Shown here: piece after piece, positions 51,115 through 60,268 of the stretch | Layout of the letters: every line of letters starts with the position of its first letter | Position numbering within the stretch: position 1 is the stretch's first letter | NCBI RefSeq assembly: GCF_039522365.1 | Contig: NZ_BAAADJ010000063.1 | Coordinates: 1-64,000, forward strand | Direction: 5' to 3' | DNA: 64,000 nt | Source of the DNA: Bacillus carboniphilus | GTDB lineage: Bacteria; Bacillota; Bacilli; Bacillales; JC228 | Translations under genes and position numbers: made by a program | Notes under the pieces: model-generated | Database searches by the model: none | What the model was told of the DNA's origin: nothing | The model's input: only the letters and a program-made list of their open reading frames with translations

Positions 51115-52314
51115 TTATGCTTGACTAAACCAGGCGATTTCCTGCTTGAACGCTTGAATTGAAGAAATTTTTTCTCTGTTTAAAATAAGAGAGCGGCCTA
51201 GTCTAATCGTGTTTTTCTTCGCTGTTAATCGGCTCTTTTCATCCTCGATTCCATCTAGGTCCTTAACATGAGATAGACCAATGGTTCTTCTAATCAACTC
51301 ACAGCCTGCATAGCCTACTGAGTCTTTCCAAATTTTTTCGAGTACATAGTCTAAATAGCCTTCTGTTTTTGTGAAAACATCCTGACCGTCTTGCTCCCAG
51401 CAACGAGAGAATTCTTCTCTAAATACGGCCCATACAGTTTCAATATGGTTGATAATAGGAGCTCTATTTTCATCTGGTCTCGTAATCACCTGAAATAGTA
51501 AGTTTGCAAATACTTGCCCCACATCAAATCCAATGGGTCCATAGAAGGCAAACTCAGGATCAATCACTTTTGTTTCCGTTTCACTCGCAAAAATACTGCC
51601 GGTATGTAAATCACCGTGAATCAACGCTTCCCCTTCTGTGAGGAATGTCTTCTTTAATTTCGCAACTTCAAGTTTTAATAAAAAGTCTCCCCACAATTTG
51701 TGAACTTCTTCTTGTAACCCATCTTCAAAATCATTCGTATCGTGGTTAAAGAATGGGTCGGTGAGTACTAAATCCTCTGTAATTTTACATAGGTCTGGAT
51801 TCACAAATTTTTTGGCCAATTCCTTTTTCTCACCTGGGTCTAATGCATAATCTGATGTATAAAATAAGGTTCTCGCAAGGTATTGTCCTACATGCTCAGA
51901 AAGTAAAGGATAGTTTTCACCTTGAATCAATCCTGTTCTCGCAATCGTTAGATGTGATAAATCCTCCATTACCGTAACCGCAAGCGTATCATCCGTGTAA
52001 TACACCTCAGGAACAAGTCCAGGTGCATATTTTCCATGAAGCTTTAATGCATTCGCTTCAATGACTGCACGGTTCAAAGACAATGGCCAGCTTTCTCCCA
52101 CTACTTTCGCATAAGGAAGGGCCTGCTTGATAATGACCCCCTTCTCTTTTCCCTTCTCCACAATATGAAAAACTAGGTTTAAATTCCCATCTCCGATTTC
52201 ACGACTCTCCAGAACAGTGTCATTTTTAAATAAATTTAATTGATAAGCAAGCTCGATTGCTGCTGATTCTGTTAATGGTTGATAAGTCTGTTCAACTTGA
52301 GCTGGTATCGCCAT
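51115..52314 (-). CDS. mtnK: Methylthioribose kinase
   Basis: MtnK phosphorylates 5-methylthioribose at C1 using ATP. The 399 residues have the APH-like kinase fold: a Gly loop (EIGDGNLNLVFHIVEKG), the catalytic loop LIHGDLHTGSIFA and the metal site KVIDPEFAFYGPIGFDVG. The ATG at 52314 is chosen because AAGGAGG lies 8 nt before it; an in-frame GTG seven codons upstream overlaps that site. Order mtnK-mtnA and length agree with B. subtilis ykrTS. Confidence 0.95.
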   Translation of the reverse strand: MAIPAQVEQTYQPLTESAAIELAYQLNLFKNDTVLESREIGDGNLNLVFHIVEKGKEKGVIIKQALPYAKVVGESWPLSLNRAVIEANALKLHGKYAPGLVPEVYYTDDTLAVTVMEDLSHLTIARTGLIQGENYPLLSEHVGQYLARTLFYTSDYALDPGEKKELAKKFVNPDLCKITEDLVLTDPFFNHDTNDFEDGLQEEVHKLWGDFLLKLEVAKLKKTFLTEGEALIHGDLHTGSIFASETETKVIDPEFAFYGPIGFDVGQVFANLLFQVITRPDENRAPIINHIETVWAVFREEFSRCWEQDGQDVFTKTEGYLDYVLEKIWKDSVGYAGCELIRRTIGLSHVKDLDGIEDEKSRLTAKKNTIRLGRSLILNREKISSIQAFKQEIAWFSQA

Positions 52315-52370
52315 ACCGAACTCCTCCTTTTTCACTAGAAAATATAGTCGTTAAGGAGCTTTTACTGAAA

Positions 52371-52585
52371 AAATAAAAGCCCCTTTCTCACAAGAAAGAG
52401 GCTTGAAAATTAGATTTCGCACCTCTTATCTACCAGAAAGCATACACTTTCTGTTGGAATTAGCACCGTGCCTTGTTGGTTTATGTACCAGGCGCAAAAT
52501 AGTCGCGCCCCGTTTCACAACGGTATTACGGTCGGTTGCTGGGCTTCATCGGGCCAAATCCCTCAGCCTACTCTTGATAAGAGAA
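52371..52585 (-). promoter_or_regulatory. SAM-I riboswitch and terminator before mtnK
   Basis: The minus strand reads CTTATCAAGAG, then GGCTGAGGGA, GGCCCGATGAAGCCC and AGCAACCG, the S-box core. An AAGGCACGGTGCTAATTCC segment and a closing GATAAGAGG complete P1. The terminator stem follows: GCCTCTTTC and GAAAGGGGC, then TTTTATTTTTT. High SAM should end transcription before mtnKA. Confidence 0.95.
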
Positions 52586-52708
52586 GATATTAAACTTTTA
52601 GATTTTTTAAATCACTTGATGAGAATCATACCAAGTGATGAATTTTGTTGTCAATCATTTTTTTTAGGATAATGGTTAGATAGTTCTGTTCTAGATTTTA
52701 CTGTTACT

Positions 52709-52960
52709 GGAAGATACGGAACGGATACTTTTGTTTCTGTTCCAAATTTTACTTTTACTGGAAGATATGGAACGGATTCTATTGCTTCTGTTCCAAATTT
52801 TACTTTTACTGGAAGATATGGAACGGATTCTTTTGCTTCTGTGCCAATTCTTACTTTTACTGGAAGAAACGGCTCAGATCTTCTGTTTCTGTTCCAAATC
52901 TTACTTTTATTGGAAAAAACAGCACAGATTCACAGGTACAATCTCCTCCAAAAACTGCAC
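52709..52960. repeat. Five tandem 51-bp repeats (second array)
   Basis: Unit starts lie at 52709, 52760, 52811, 52862 and 52912. A typical unit has GGAAGATATGGAAC at positions 1-14, CTGTTCC at 29-35 and TTTTACTTTT at 39-48. GGAAC and GTTCC can pair. The fixed positions and period match the array at 34647-34901, while the intervening bases differ. It lies between the mtnK riboswitch and mtnU. Confidence 0.9.
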
Positions 52961-53737
52961 TTAGTACAAATCCGGTCTACGATCATCAAAGATCGGGATT
53001 CGCTTACGGATATCGTTGATTGTTGAAAAATCTACATCCGCTGAAACAATTCCTTCTTCTGTTCCACCTTCAGCCAAAATTTCGCCCCATGGATTGATAA
53101 TAAGCGAGTGACCACCAAATGTATTGGCCGGATCCTCGCCTACCCGGTTACATGCGATGACGAATGCTTGGTTCTCGATGGCACGCGTAACTAATAGATT
53201 TTTCCAGTGCTCAATGCGAGGTAATGGCCACTCTGCCACAACGTACAATACTTGTGCACCTTCCACCACGTGCTTTCGGAGCCATTCAGGAAAACGGATA
53301 TCATAACAGATGAAGCCAGCACTTGGTAAGCCCTCTAGCTCAAAATGACCGTCCTCCACTCCAGCCTTCAAGTGAAGGTGCTCATCCATCAGTTTGAAAA
53401 GATGAAGCTTACTATATGACTTTATGTGTTCACCTTGATTATTTATGACAAGGAGTGTATTCTCCACACCGCCCTCAGTTTCATTGGCAACAGACCCTGC
53501 AACTAAGTGGACCTTCCATTTTGCCGCTAATTTTTTCAAAAAGTCTATTGAAGTTTTGGCCTCTTTATCTGCAATTTCATCTAATCTGGTCAAGTCATAA
53601 CCAGTGGTCCATAGCTCTGGTAAAACAAGGAGGTCGTGGCCACTTTCTGCTCCCTTTCGAACCCATTTCTCGACTTCTGAGAAATTTTCTTCAGGGTTTC
53701 CAAAAGCAATATCCATTTGAATACAACCAATTTTCAT
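52961..53737 (-). CDS. mtnU: Omega-amidase of methionine salvage (MtnU)
   Basis: The 258-residue carbon-nitrogen hydrolase is expected to hydrolyse 2-oxoglutaramate, formed when glutamine donates its amino group in the MtnE transamination. The nitrilase triad is visible: Glu in LLVLPELWTTGYDL, Lys in SYSKLHLFKLMDEH and Cys in AGFICYDIRFPEWLRK. It is placed as in B. subtilis (ykrU), between mtnK and mtnE and divergent from mtnE. The ribosome site is AAGGAGG. Confidence 0.92.
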   Translation of the reverse strand: MKIGCIQMDIAFGNPEENFSEVEKWVRKGAESGHDLLVLPELWTTGYDLTRLDEIADKEAKTSIDFLKKLAAKWKVHLVAGSVANETEGGVENTLLVINNQGEHIKSYSKLHLFKLMDEHLHLKAGVEDGHFELEGLPSAGFICYDIRFPEWLRKHVVEGAQVLYVVAEWPLPRIEHWKNLLVTRAIENQAFVIACNRVGEDPANTFGGHSLIINPWGEILAEGGTEEGIVSADVDFSTINDIRKRIPIFDDRRPDLY

Positions 53738-53890
53738 GAGATTTTATCCTCCTTTTTTGAATCTGACTCTTTACAGTTTGCATTTTAAGTTATACCATTT
53801 GTAACTAGAATTTGAAAAGGAATAATTTTGGGAAAATTGTAACTTACATGAACCCTTTTATCTTTTAAAAACTAAAAAGAGGTGTCTTTA

Positions 53891-55063
53891 TTGGTACATT
53901 ACCCTTCTTCGGATTTATTAAAAGAATTACCCAAGCAGTTCTTTGCTTCACTCGTTCAAAAAGTAGGGAAGCTAACTGCTGAAGGACACGATATTATCAA
54001 TTTAGGACAAGGAAACCCGGACCTTCCGACTCCACCCCATATCGTAAAGGCCCTTCAAGAAGCTGCTGTGAACCCTTTACATCATAAGTATTCTCCATTT
54101 CGTGGGCACATGTTTTTAAAAGAGGCAGTTGCCACTTTCTATGAACGTGAATACGGGGTCAAACTAGATCCAGCGACAGAAGTAGCTGTTTTGTTTGGTG
54201 GAAAAGCTGGGCTTGTGGTGCTACCTTCTTGCTTGTGCAATCCAGGTGATACCGTTCTCGTACCTGATCCTGGATATCCGGATTATTGGTCAGGCATCAC
54301 GTTGTCTCGGACAGAAATGCATACCATGCCTCTTCTTGAAGAAAATCAGTTTCTACCTGTTTATGAAGATATCCCGTCTACTGTTAGTGAGAAGGCAAAA
54401 CTCATGTTTTTGAACTATCCTAACAATCCGACTGGTGCAGTGGCTACACCCGAGTTCTTTGAAAAAACAGTGAGTTGGGCTGGAGAAAATGAAGTTTGCG
54501 TTGTCCATGATTTTGCGTATGGCGCTATCGGTTTCGATGGTGTAAAACCACCTAGCTTTTTACAAACAGAAGGCGCAAAAGATATTGGTGTTGAGATTTA
54601 TACTTTGTCTAAAACGTTTAATATGGCTGGCTGGCGCGTTGGCTTTGCGGTTGGGAATAAGAGTGTGATTGAAGCATTGGAGCTCTATCAGGATCACATG
54701 TATGTCAGCTTATTCGGAGCTGTTCAAGAGGCTGCAGCTACTGCTTTGCTTGAGTCCCAGGACTGTGTCCATGAGCTCCGTGCAACCTATGAATCTAGAA
54801 GAAACGTTTTTATTTCTTCTCTCCATGACATTGGTTGGGAGGTTCAATCTCCGCCAGGGTCCTTCTTTGCTTGGTTGAAGGTTCCTGAAGGACTAACGTC
54901 ACAAGAGTTCTCAGATATCTTGATGGAAAAAGCGCATGTTGTGGTTGCACCGGGTGTTGGATTCGGTACACATGGTGAAGGATATGTTCGCGCTGGTTTA
55001 TTGACCTCTGAAGAAAGATTGAGGGAAGCTGCGGAACGGATTAAGCGGACGTCTTTGTTTTAA
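53891..55063 (+). CDS. mtnE: Methionine-salvage aminotransferase
   Basis: MtnE transaminates 4-methylthio-2-oxobutanoate to methionine, using glutamine. It is a class I/II PLP enzyme of about 390 residues with the cofactor Lys in YTLSKTFNMAGWRVGFAVG and NYPNNPTGAVATPEF. The N-terminal FASLVQKVGKLTAEGHDIINLGQGNPDLPTP is normal. I prefer the TTG at 53891, 6 nt after AGAGGTG; the frame also permits a GTG at 53882, but that lies within the ribosome site. It is followed by a 193-bp repeat array and a riboswitch. Confidence 0.92.
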   Translation: MVHYPSSDLLKELPKQFFASLVQKVGKLTAEGHDIINLGQGNPDLPTPPHIVKALQEAAVNPLHHKYSPFRGHMFLKEAVATFYEREYGVKLDPATEVAVLFGGKAGLVVLPSCLCNPGDTVLVPDPGYPDYWSGITLSRTEMHTMPLLEENQFLPVYEDIPSTVSEKAKLMFLNYPNNPTGAVATPEFFEKTVSWAGENEVCVVHDFAYGAIGFDGVKPPSFLQTEGAKDIGVEIYTLSKTFNMAGWRVGFAVGNKSVIEALELYQDHMYVSLFGAVQEAAATALLESQDCVHELRATYESRRNVFISSLHDIGWEVQSPPGSFFAWLKVPEGLTSQEFSDILMEKAHVVVAPGVGFGTHGEGYVRAGLLTSEERLREAAERIKRTSLF

Positions 55064-55070
55064 GGTAGAT

Positions 55071-55443
55071 CGGACTCTCGTTCCGTTATTTGTGTAAAAA
55101 AGCTGGTTTTCGGTGGATAGCCGGACTCTGGTTCCGTTATTCTCTCTTTTTGGCTCCTTTTTTGGCTGGATTTTATTAAATAACGGATCCTCTGTCCGCA
55201 AAAAGCTTAAAATAGGTTGTTTTTGGCCAAATAACGGATCGTGTGTCCGCCAATTTTTTTATACGGACTCTGGTTCCGTTATTTGTATAAAAATGCCGGT
55301 TTTCGGGGAGGAGCCGGACTCTGGTTCCGTTATTCGTCCATTTTGGCGCCTTTTTTGGCTGGATTTTATTAAATAACGGATCCTCTGTCCGCGAACCACT
55401 TAAAATAGGCTGTTTTTGGCCAAATAACGGATCGTGTGTCCGC
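55071..55443. repeat. Two 193-bp repeat units of four inverted motifs (second array)
   Basis: Units start at 55071 and 55264, exactly 193 bp apart. Each has CGGACTCTNGTTCCGTTATT twice and then AAATAACGGAT-N6-GTCCG twice. Read on the opposite strand the array aligns with the one at 23271-23645, including the spacers TTTGGNCAAAANCAG and TTNATAAAATCC. It fills the gap between mtnE and the riboswitch of mtnW. Confidence 0.9.
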
Positions 55444-55550
55444 CCAAAATCACCAACAGAAAAAATGTATTGACTTTTTATTTTTTTCTTGCGATAATCC
55501 AAATTGTTTAAATCGAAACTTTCAAAACTTTATATAAACCTTTTAGGTTT

Positions 55551-55741
55551 CTTATCAAGAGCAGGTGGAGGGGCAAGCCCGATGAAACCCGGCAACCGAC
55601 CGTAATACCGTTGTGAGACGGGGCGCAAATTTTGCGCCTGGATTCAAATCCAGTAAGGCACGGTGCTAATTCTTGCAGCAATAGCTGACCGATAAGAAGT
55701 CGTTAGTCTACTAACCTCTTCTTTTCGAAGAGGTTTTTTTA
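55551..55741 (+). promoter_or_regulatory. SAM-I riboswitch and terminator before mtnW
   Basis: CTTATCAAGAGCAGGTGGAG begins the S-box, followed by GGCAAGCCCGATGAAACCC, GGCAACCGACCG, AAGGCACGGTGCTAATTC and GATAAGAAG. The terminator AACCTCTTC, TTTT, GAAGAGGTTTTTTT ends at about 55741. It controls the mtnWXBD operon. The aptamer core is nearly the same as that of the mtnK riboswitch, down to the P3-P4 loops (CCGTAATACCGTTGTGA). Confidence 0.95.
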
Positions 55742-55776
55742 TTTTTACTTGCGCAATACAGAAAGGATGTTGACTC

Positions 55777-56997
55777 ATGAGTGAAGTAATCGCCACTTAT
55801 TTGATACAAGATACGAAACACAACTTAGAAAAAAAGGCAGAGTCCATTTCCATTGGGTTAACAGTGGGGTCTTGGACGGATTTACCTTCAATCGAGCAAC
55901 AGCAATTATCCAAACATAAAGGACGCGTTCTGAGCGTCGAGGTACTGGAGCAAACTAACTCCGCCACACATGGTGTCATTAAAATAGCCTACCCAACCTT
56001 AAACTTTTCTGAAGATTTACCAGCGGTTTTAACCACTGTTTTTGGAAAATTATCACTAGATGGGGAAGTAAAGCTAATAGATTTAGAGTTTCCGTCCAGC
56101 TGGAGCCATGTTTTTACAGGGCCTCGATATGGGATTGAAGGAATTCGTGAGTTCGTTGACGTTTATGACCGTCCATTGATTATGAGTATTTTTAAAGCGG
56201 CGATCGGAAGAGACTTAGAGAACCTTGGCGTTCAATTAAGAAACCAAGCCTTAGGCGGAGTAGATTTTATTAAAGATGATGAGATCCTTTTCGAAAACCC
56301 GCTAACGCCCTTTGAAAAAAGAATCACAGCCGGTAAAGAAATCCTGGACCAAGTGTTTTCAGAGACTGGGAAAAGAACTCGATATGCGGTGAACTTAACA
56401 GGTCGTACATCTTCTTTAAAAGACAAAGCTCGAAAAGCAAGAGAGCTCGGTGCAGACGCCCTCCTTTTCAACGTTTTTGCCTACGGTTTAGATGTTTTAG
56501 CTGAGTTACGGGAAGATGATGAGATCGGACTTCCTATTATGGCACACCCTGCTGTAAGTGGAGCCCTTACATCTTCTAAAGATTACGGGTTCTCTCATGA
56601 GCTTTTACTTGGAAAGCTTGTCAGATTGAGTGGGGCAGACTTCTCCTTGTTCCCTTCCCCATACGGAAGTGTAGCTCTTGAAAAATCAGCAGCACTCGGA
56701 ATTGGGCAGGCATTAACGGAAGAAAGTGCATGGAAACAAGCATTTCCGGTTCCATCTGCTGGCATCCATCCTGGTCTCGTCCCTCTTATTCTACGAGACT
56801 ATGGTGTGAACTGCGTAATCAATGCAGGGGGCGGTGTCCACGGTCATCCTGATGGGGCAGCAGGTGGAGGAAAAGCCTTCACTCAAGCAGTCGATGCCGT
56901 TCTGGCTGGAATCACCCTACAGGAAAAAGCAGAAACGAGTGCTGAATTGAAAAAAGCAATCGAACTATGGGGAGCTGCGGAGGTTACGACATCATGA
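55777..56997 (+). CDS. mtnW: 2,3-diketo-5-methylthiopentyl-1-phosphate enolase
   Basis: MtnW is the RuBisCO-like enolase of methionine salvage. The 406 residues show the RLP N-domain and the barrel: [34 protein letters not shown] (Lys and acidic residues of the metal site), and [20 protein letters not shown] near the C-terminus. The carboxylation function is absent in this family. It heads the mtnWXBD operon, and its end overlaps mtnX by 4 nt. Confidence 0.95.
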   Translation: MSEVIATYLIQDTKHNLEKKAESISIGLTVGSWTDLPSIEQQQLSKHKGRVLSVEVLEQTNSATHGVIKIAYPTLNFSEDLPAVLTTVFGKLSLDGEVKLIDLEFPSSWSHVFTGPRYGIEGIREFVDVYDRPLIMSIFKAAIGRDLENLGVQLRNQALGGVDFIKDDEILFENPLTPFEKRITAGKEILDQVFSETGKRTRYAVNLTGRTSSLKDKARKARELGADALLFNVFAYGLDVLAELREDDEIGLPIMAHPAVSGALTSSKDYGFSHELLLGKLVRLSGADFSLFPSPYGSVALEKSAALGIGQALTEESAWKQAFPVPSAGIHPGLVPLILRDYGVNCVINAGGGVHGHPDGAAGGGKAFTQAVDAVLAGITLQEKAETSAELKKAIELWGAAEVTTS

Positions 56998-57656
56998 GTA
57001 AACCCATTATTTTTTGTGACTTTGACGGGACCATCACAAATACCGATAACATTATCGCCATTATGAAACGGTTTGCTCCACCTGAGTGGAATGCCATTAA
57101 AGACGATGTTCTATCCCAGACCATTTCAGTAAAAGAGGGTGTGGGGAAGATGTTCTCCCTTCTTCCAACTAGCGCGAAAGAAGAAATCATTGATTTTATC
57201 TTGGGGCACGCGAAAATCCGAGATGGGTTTAAGGAGTTTGTTTCTTTTACTCGCGAGCATGATATTCCTCTTTTTATCGTGAGTGGTGGGATTGACTTCT
57301 TTGTCTATCCTCTTTTACAAGAGTTTGGTCCATTCAGCGGCATTTACTGTAATGAATCGAACTTTGATGGTGAGACGATTGAAATATTATGGCCACATAC
57401 CTGTGATGATCAGTGTTCAAACCATTGTGGTTGCTGTAAGCCGAGCATTTTAAGAAAGCTGGCTTCCACGAACCAACGAACTATCGTAATCGGGGATTCC
57501 ATTACAGACCTACAAATTGCTAAGCAAGCTGACCACGTGTTCGCGAGAGACTTTTTATTAGAAAAATGCAAGGAGTTAAAGCTTCCTCACACTCCATTTG
57601 AAAGCTTCTTTGAGTGCATTACACAGTTAGAAAAAGAGTTGGAGGTGCAGGTATGA
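56994..57656 (+). CDS. mtnX: HK-MTPenyl-1-P phosphatase
   Basis: MtnX dephosphorylates 2-hydroxy-3-keto-5-methylthiopentenyl-1-phosphate to give the acireductone. The 220 residues have the HAD motifs: [12 protein letters not shown] (I), [12 protein letters not shown] (II) and [16 protein letters not shown] (IV). A Cys-rich insert ([16 protein letters not shown]) is usual in MtnX. The ATG at 56994 overlaps the mtnW stop (ATGA) and has GGAGG in front. The end overlaps mtnB. Confidence 0.95.
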   Translation: MSKPIIFCDFDGTITNTDNIIAIMKRFAPPEWNAIKDDVLSQTISVKEGVGKMFSLLPTSAKEEIIDFILGHAKIRDGFKEFVSFTREHDIPLFIVSGGIDFFVYPLLQEFGPFSGIYCNESNFDGETIEILWPHTCDDQCSNHCGCCKPSILRKLASTNQRTIVIGDSITDLQIAKQADHVFARDFLLEKCKELKLPHTPFESFFECITQLEKELEVQV

Positions 57657-58282
57657 GTCAATACAGTGAAAAATGGGTTGAACTAGCGGAAATCAAACAA
57701 GAACTTGCTGAACGGGATTGGTTCATGGGGACCAGTGGGAATTTGGCCATCAAGGTTTCCGGGATACCTGTTCAATTTCTAGTAACTGCCAGTGGTAAGG
57801 ATAAACGAAAAACGACAAACGCTGATTTTTTACTCGTAGACGGTGAAGGCTTTCCGGCTGAACCGACCAATGAAAAGCCTTCAGCTGAAACACTGTTGCA
57901 TTGTGAAATTTATCGAAAAACAAATGCCGGCTGTTCCCTCCACGTTCATACAGTGGCGAACAATGTCATTTCAGAATTGTACGGGGACGAAGGTTCCATA
58001 GCATTTAAAGGGCAAGAGCTGATTAAAGCCTTTGACCTTTGGGATGAAGATGCGGAGCTTACAATTCCCATCATTCCAAACTACGCTGACATTCCGCAGC
58101 TAGCCGAGGCATTTTCTGATTATGTCTCTGGTGACTCTGGGGCTGTGTTAATCCGAAATCACGGAATCACCGTTTGGGGCCGCACTGGATTCGAAGCGAA
58201 GAAATTATTAGAGGCAAGTGAGTTTTTATTTCAATATCAATTGCAGCTACTGCAGCTGAAAAAAACTTTACAAACCAATTAG
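57653..58282 (+). CDS. mtnB: Methylthioribulose-1-phosphate dehydratase
   Basis: MtnB dehydrates methylthioribulose-1-phosphate to the 2,3-diketone. The 209 residues are of the class II aldolase family: [15 protein letters not shown], the zinc His pair in [11 protein letters not shown], and the third His in [14 protein letters not shown]. The ATG at 57653 overlaps the mtnX stop and follows TTGGAGGTG. Length and order are as in B. subtilis. Confidence 0.95.
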   Translation: MSQYSEKWVELAEIKQELAERDWFMGTSGNLAIKVSGIPVQFLVTASGKDKRKTTNADFLLVDGEGFPAEPTNEKPSAETLLHCEIYRKTNAGCSLHVHTVANNVISELYGDEGSIAFKGQELIKAFDLWDEDAELTIPIIPNYADIPQLAEAFSDYVSGDSGAVLIRNHGITVWGRTGFEAKKLLEASEFLFQYQLQLLQLKKTLQTN

Positions 58283-58294
58283 GAGGAAACTGAA

Positions 58295-58828
58295 ATGACA
58301 ACGATTAAAATCCAAGGAACCAATGAAGTCATTGAAAATCAAGAAGAAGTTGTAGCTTTTCTAGACCAACAAGGTGTTATTTATGAGCAATGGGATATCA
58401 ACCAGCTTCCTGAAGGATTACGTGAGAAGTATGCATTAAGTGATGAAGAAAAGCAACAAATTTTAGATGCATTTGCTAGTGAAATTGCTGACATCTCAGA
58501 GCGTCGTGGTTACCAAGCACAAGACGTAATCTCTCTATCTGATACGACACCAAACTTAGATCAACTTCTTCAAAACTTTAAACAAGAGCATCACCACACA
58601 GATGATGAGGTTCGTTTCATTGTAAGTGGTCATGGGGTGTTCATTATTCAAGGGGCAGATGGTCGTTTCTTTGAAGTTTACCTAAACCCTGGGGATTTAA
58701 TCTCTGTTCCACCAAACGTGCGTCACTACTTCACTTTACAAGAAGATCGTAAAGTTGTGGCTGTTCGTATTTTCGTGACACCTGAAGGTTGGGTGCCTAT
58801 TTATGAGAAGGAAGAAGTAACGAACTAA
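58295..58828 (+). CDS. mtnD: Acireductone dioxygenase
   Basis: MtnD oxidises the acireductone; the iron form gives the methionine keto acid, the nickel form gives CO and an off-pathway acid. The 177-residue cupin has the metal site in EHHHTDDEVRFIVSGHGVF (His-His-Glu) and a later His in PPNVRHYFTL. It lies 12 nt after mtnB with AGGAGGAAAC before the start. It is the last gene of the operon. Confidence 0.95.
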   Translation: MTTIKIQGTNEVIENQEEVVAFLDQQGVIYEQWDINQLPEGLREKYALSDEEKQQILDAFASEIADISERRGYQAQDVISLSDTTPNLDQLLQNFKQEHHHTDDEVRFIVSGHGVFIIQGADGRFFEVYLNPGDLISVPPNVRHYFTLQEDRKVVAVRIFVTPEGWVPIYEKEEVTN

Positions 58829-58841
58829 ACATTGATTGTTG

Positions 58842-58870
58842 AAACTCTGTTCTTTGAGCAGGGTTTTTTG
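58842..58870 (+). terminator. Terminator of the mtnWXBD operon
   Basis: AAACTCTGTTC and GAGCAGGGTT pair (one G-U) around a TTT loop, followed by TTTTTG. Confidence 0.85.
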
Positions 58871-58929
58871 TTTGGGTTGGATTGGGAGTTCTTTACGTAG
58901 TAGTAGTGGGCTGGGCTGTGGCCGAGGCC

Positions 58930-59097
58930 GCACTCAAGTTGTGGGTTTTAGCACTCAAAATTATTTTTTTGCACTCAAACCCTCCCTTTCCGCACTCAAA
59001 TCGGTTTTCGCACTTAAATCTGTATTTTCGCACTCAAATCAACATTTACGCACCCAAAATCAAATTTTCGCACTCAAAACACAATTTCCGCACTCAC
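58930..59097. repeat. Nine CGCACTCAAA motifs at about 20-bp spacing
   Basis: GCACTCAA-like copies start at 58930, 58951, 58971, 58992, 59010, 59030, 59050, 59070 and 59090. The spacers are A/T-rich (such as NNNATTTTC) and variable. A looser run with AACGCTAAAA/CACTAAAACGCC follows to about 59215. The array lies between the mtn terminator and the proC terminator. Confidence 0.88.
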
Positions 59098-59261
59098 CCC
59101 ATGCTTCCCGTGCTGCTCTCCCATATTTTCTACCACTACAACGCTAAAGTTTAACGCTAAAACCCAATTTTCTATCACTAAAACGCCAAAATTTAAAGCT
59201 ACAACCCCAAATTCCCTTCATCTATCCAATCACAAACCACATCACCATTAAAAAACCCCAT

Positions 59262-59315
59262 AAAAAAAGAGAATACGCGGAAAAATTCCCTTTAACGAAC
59301 CAGCCGCGCATTCTC
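59262..59315 (-). terminator. Terminator of proC
   Basis: GAGAATGCGCGG and CCGCGTATTCTC form a 12-bp stem with one mismatch and a 23-nt loop. TTTTTTTATG follows on the minus strand. Confidence 0.8.
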
Positions 59316-59323
59316 CTCCTCTA

Positions 59324-60130
59324 TTATCCCTTCATATCCTTCGACTTCTCCGTACAGCTGTCCATCGCCGCAATAATCGCCGAACGAAAACCTGCTTTTT
59401 CTAAAGTAGCAACAGCTTCAATCGTTGCGCCGCCCGGTGTACATACCTGATCTTTTAATTCACCTGGATGAATACCAGTTTCTAACACCATTTTAGCAGC
59501 CCCAAGTACAGCTTGAGCTGCTAATTTATAGGCCTGATCCCGTGGGATTCCTTGGCTGACTCCACCATCTGCCATCGCTTCAATCATCATATAGACGTAA
59601 GCTGGAGAAGAACCGCTGATCGCTGGGATTGCATCCATCAACCTTTCCGCGACAACCTCAACTTTCCCGAAGGTTTCAAGTAGCACCAAAGTATCCTCAA
59701 GCTCATCCTTTGTTACATTATCATTGACACTTAAGACCGTCATTCCCTCTCTAACAAGAGACGGTGTATTCGGCATTGTGCGAATCCCTTTTACATTTTC
59801 TCCGAACGATTCACGTAAGAAGTCTAATGTAACTCCTGCCGCCATTGTGATGACAATGGTTTCCTCACTAACCGTTAATTTTATTTCCTCAATCACCTTT
59901 TGATGAAGATTCGGTTTAACTGCCAGGAAAAGGTATTTCGCTCTTTCCGCTACTTCCTTATTGTCACTAGTCACCTTAATTCCATATTTTTCAGCAACTT
60001 GATCTAATGTATCATCCGTTGCTGCACTCGCCATAATTTGCTGTGGCTTGACGATTTCTGAGCTAAGCATGCCCTCAATAATGGCTCGAGCCATTCTGCC
60101 ACATCCGATAAATCCAATTTTGCCTTCCAA
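59324..60130 (-). CDS. proC: Pyrroline-5-carboxylate reductase
   Basis: It reduces pyrroline-5-carboxylate to proline with NAD(P)H. The 268 residues start with the Rossmann motif KIGFIGCGRMARAIIEGML. The middle shows RTMPNTPSLVREGMTVL, and the C-terminal active site is AISGSSPAYVYMMIEAMADGGVSQG with DQVCTPGGATIEAVATLE. Length is normal. Bacillus species carry several paralogues (ProI, ProH, ProG); which one this is I cannot tell. It is monocistronic. Confidence 0.93.
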   Translation of the reverse strand: MEGKIGFIGCGRMARAIIEGMLSSEIVKPQQIMASAATDDTLDQVAEKYGIKVTSDNKEVAERAKYLFLAVKPNLHQKVIEEIKLTVSEETIVITMAAGVTLDFLRESFGENVKGIRTMPNTPSLVREGMTVLSVNDNVTKDELEDTLVLLETFGKVEVVAERLMDAIPAISGSSPAYVYMMIEAMADGGVSQGIPRDQAYKLAAQAVLGAAKMVLETGIHPGELKDQVCTPGGATIEAVATLEKAGFRSAIIAAMDSCTEKSKDMKG

Positions 60131-60268
60131 ATGAAGTCACATCCTATTTTCGTAGTTGGCCTTTGTCATTATACTGTACTTCGGAAGGTCTTTCAAAAGT
60201 GCTGTTTTCAAATGAATGTGAAATGCAGAACTTCACATATATAAAACCTTGTTTCAACGCTCCCTAAC

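Noticed and set aside
52731-52964. 77-codon Leu-rich open frame over the 51-bp repeats
   Set aside because: 51 is divisible by 3, so an open frame is expected. No ribosome site and low-complexity product.
58930-59097. Possible CRISPR array (regular repeats with variable spacers)
   Set aside because: Repeats are only 9-10 nt, spacers about 10-11 nt, and there are no cas genes. The same holds for 31645-31735.
58836-59154. Overlapping frames of 90-103 codons after mtnD
   Set aside because: They run through the mtnD terminator and the CGCACTCAAA array and have repeat-like composition.
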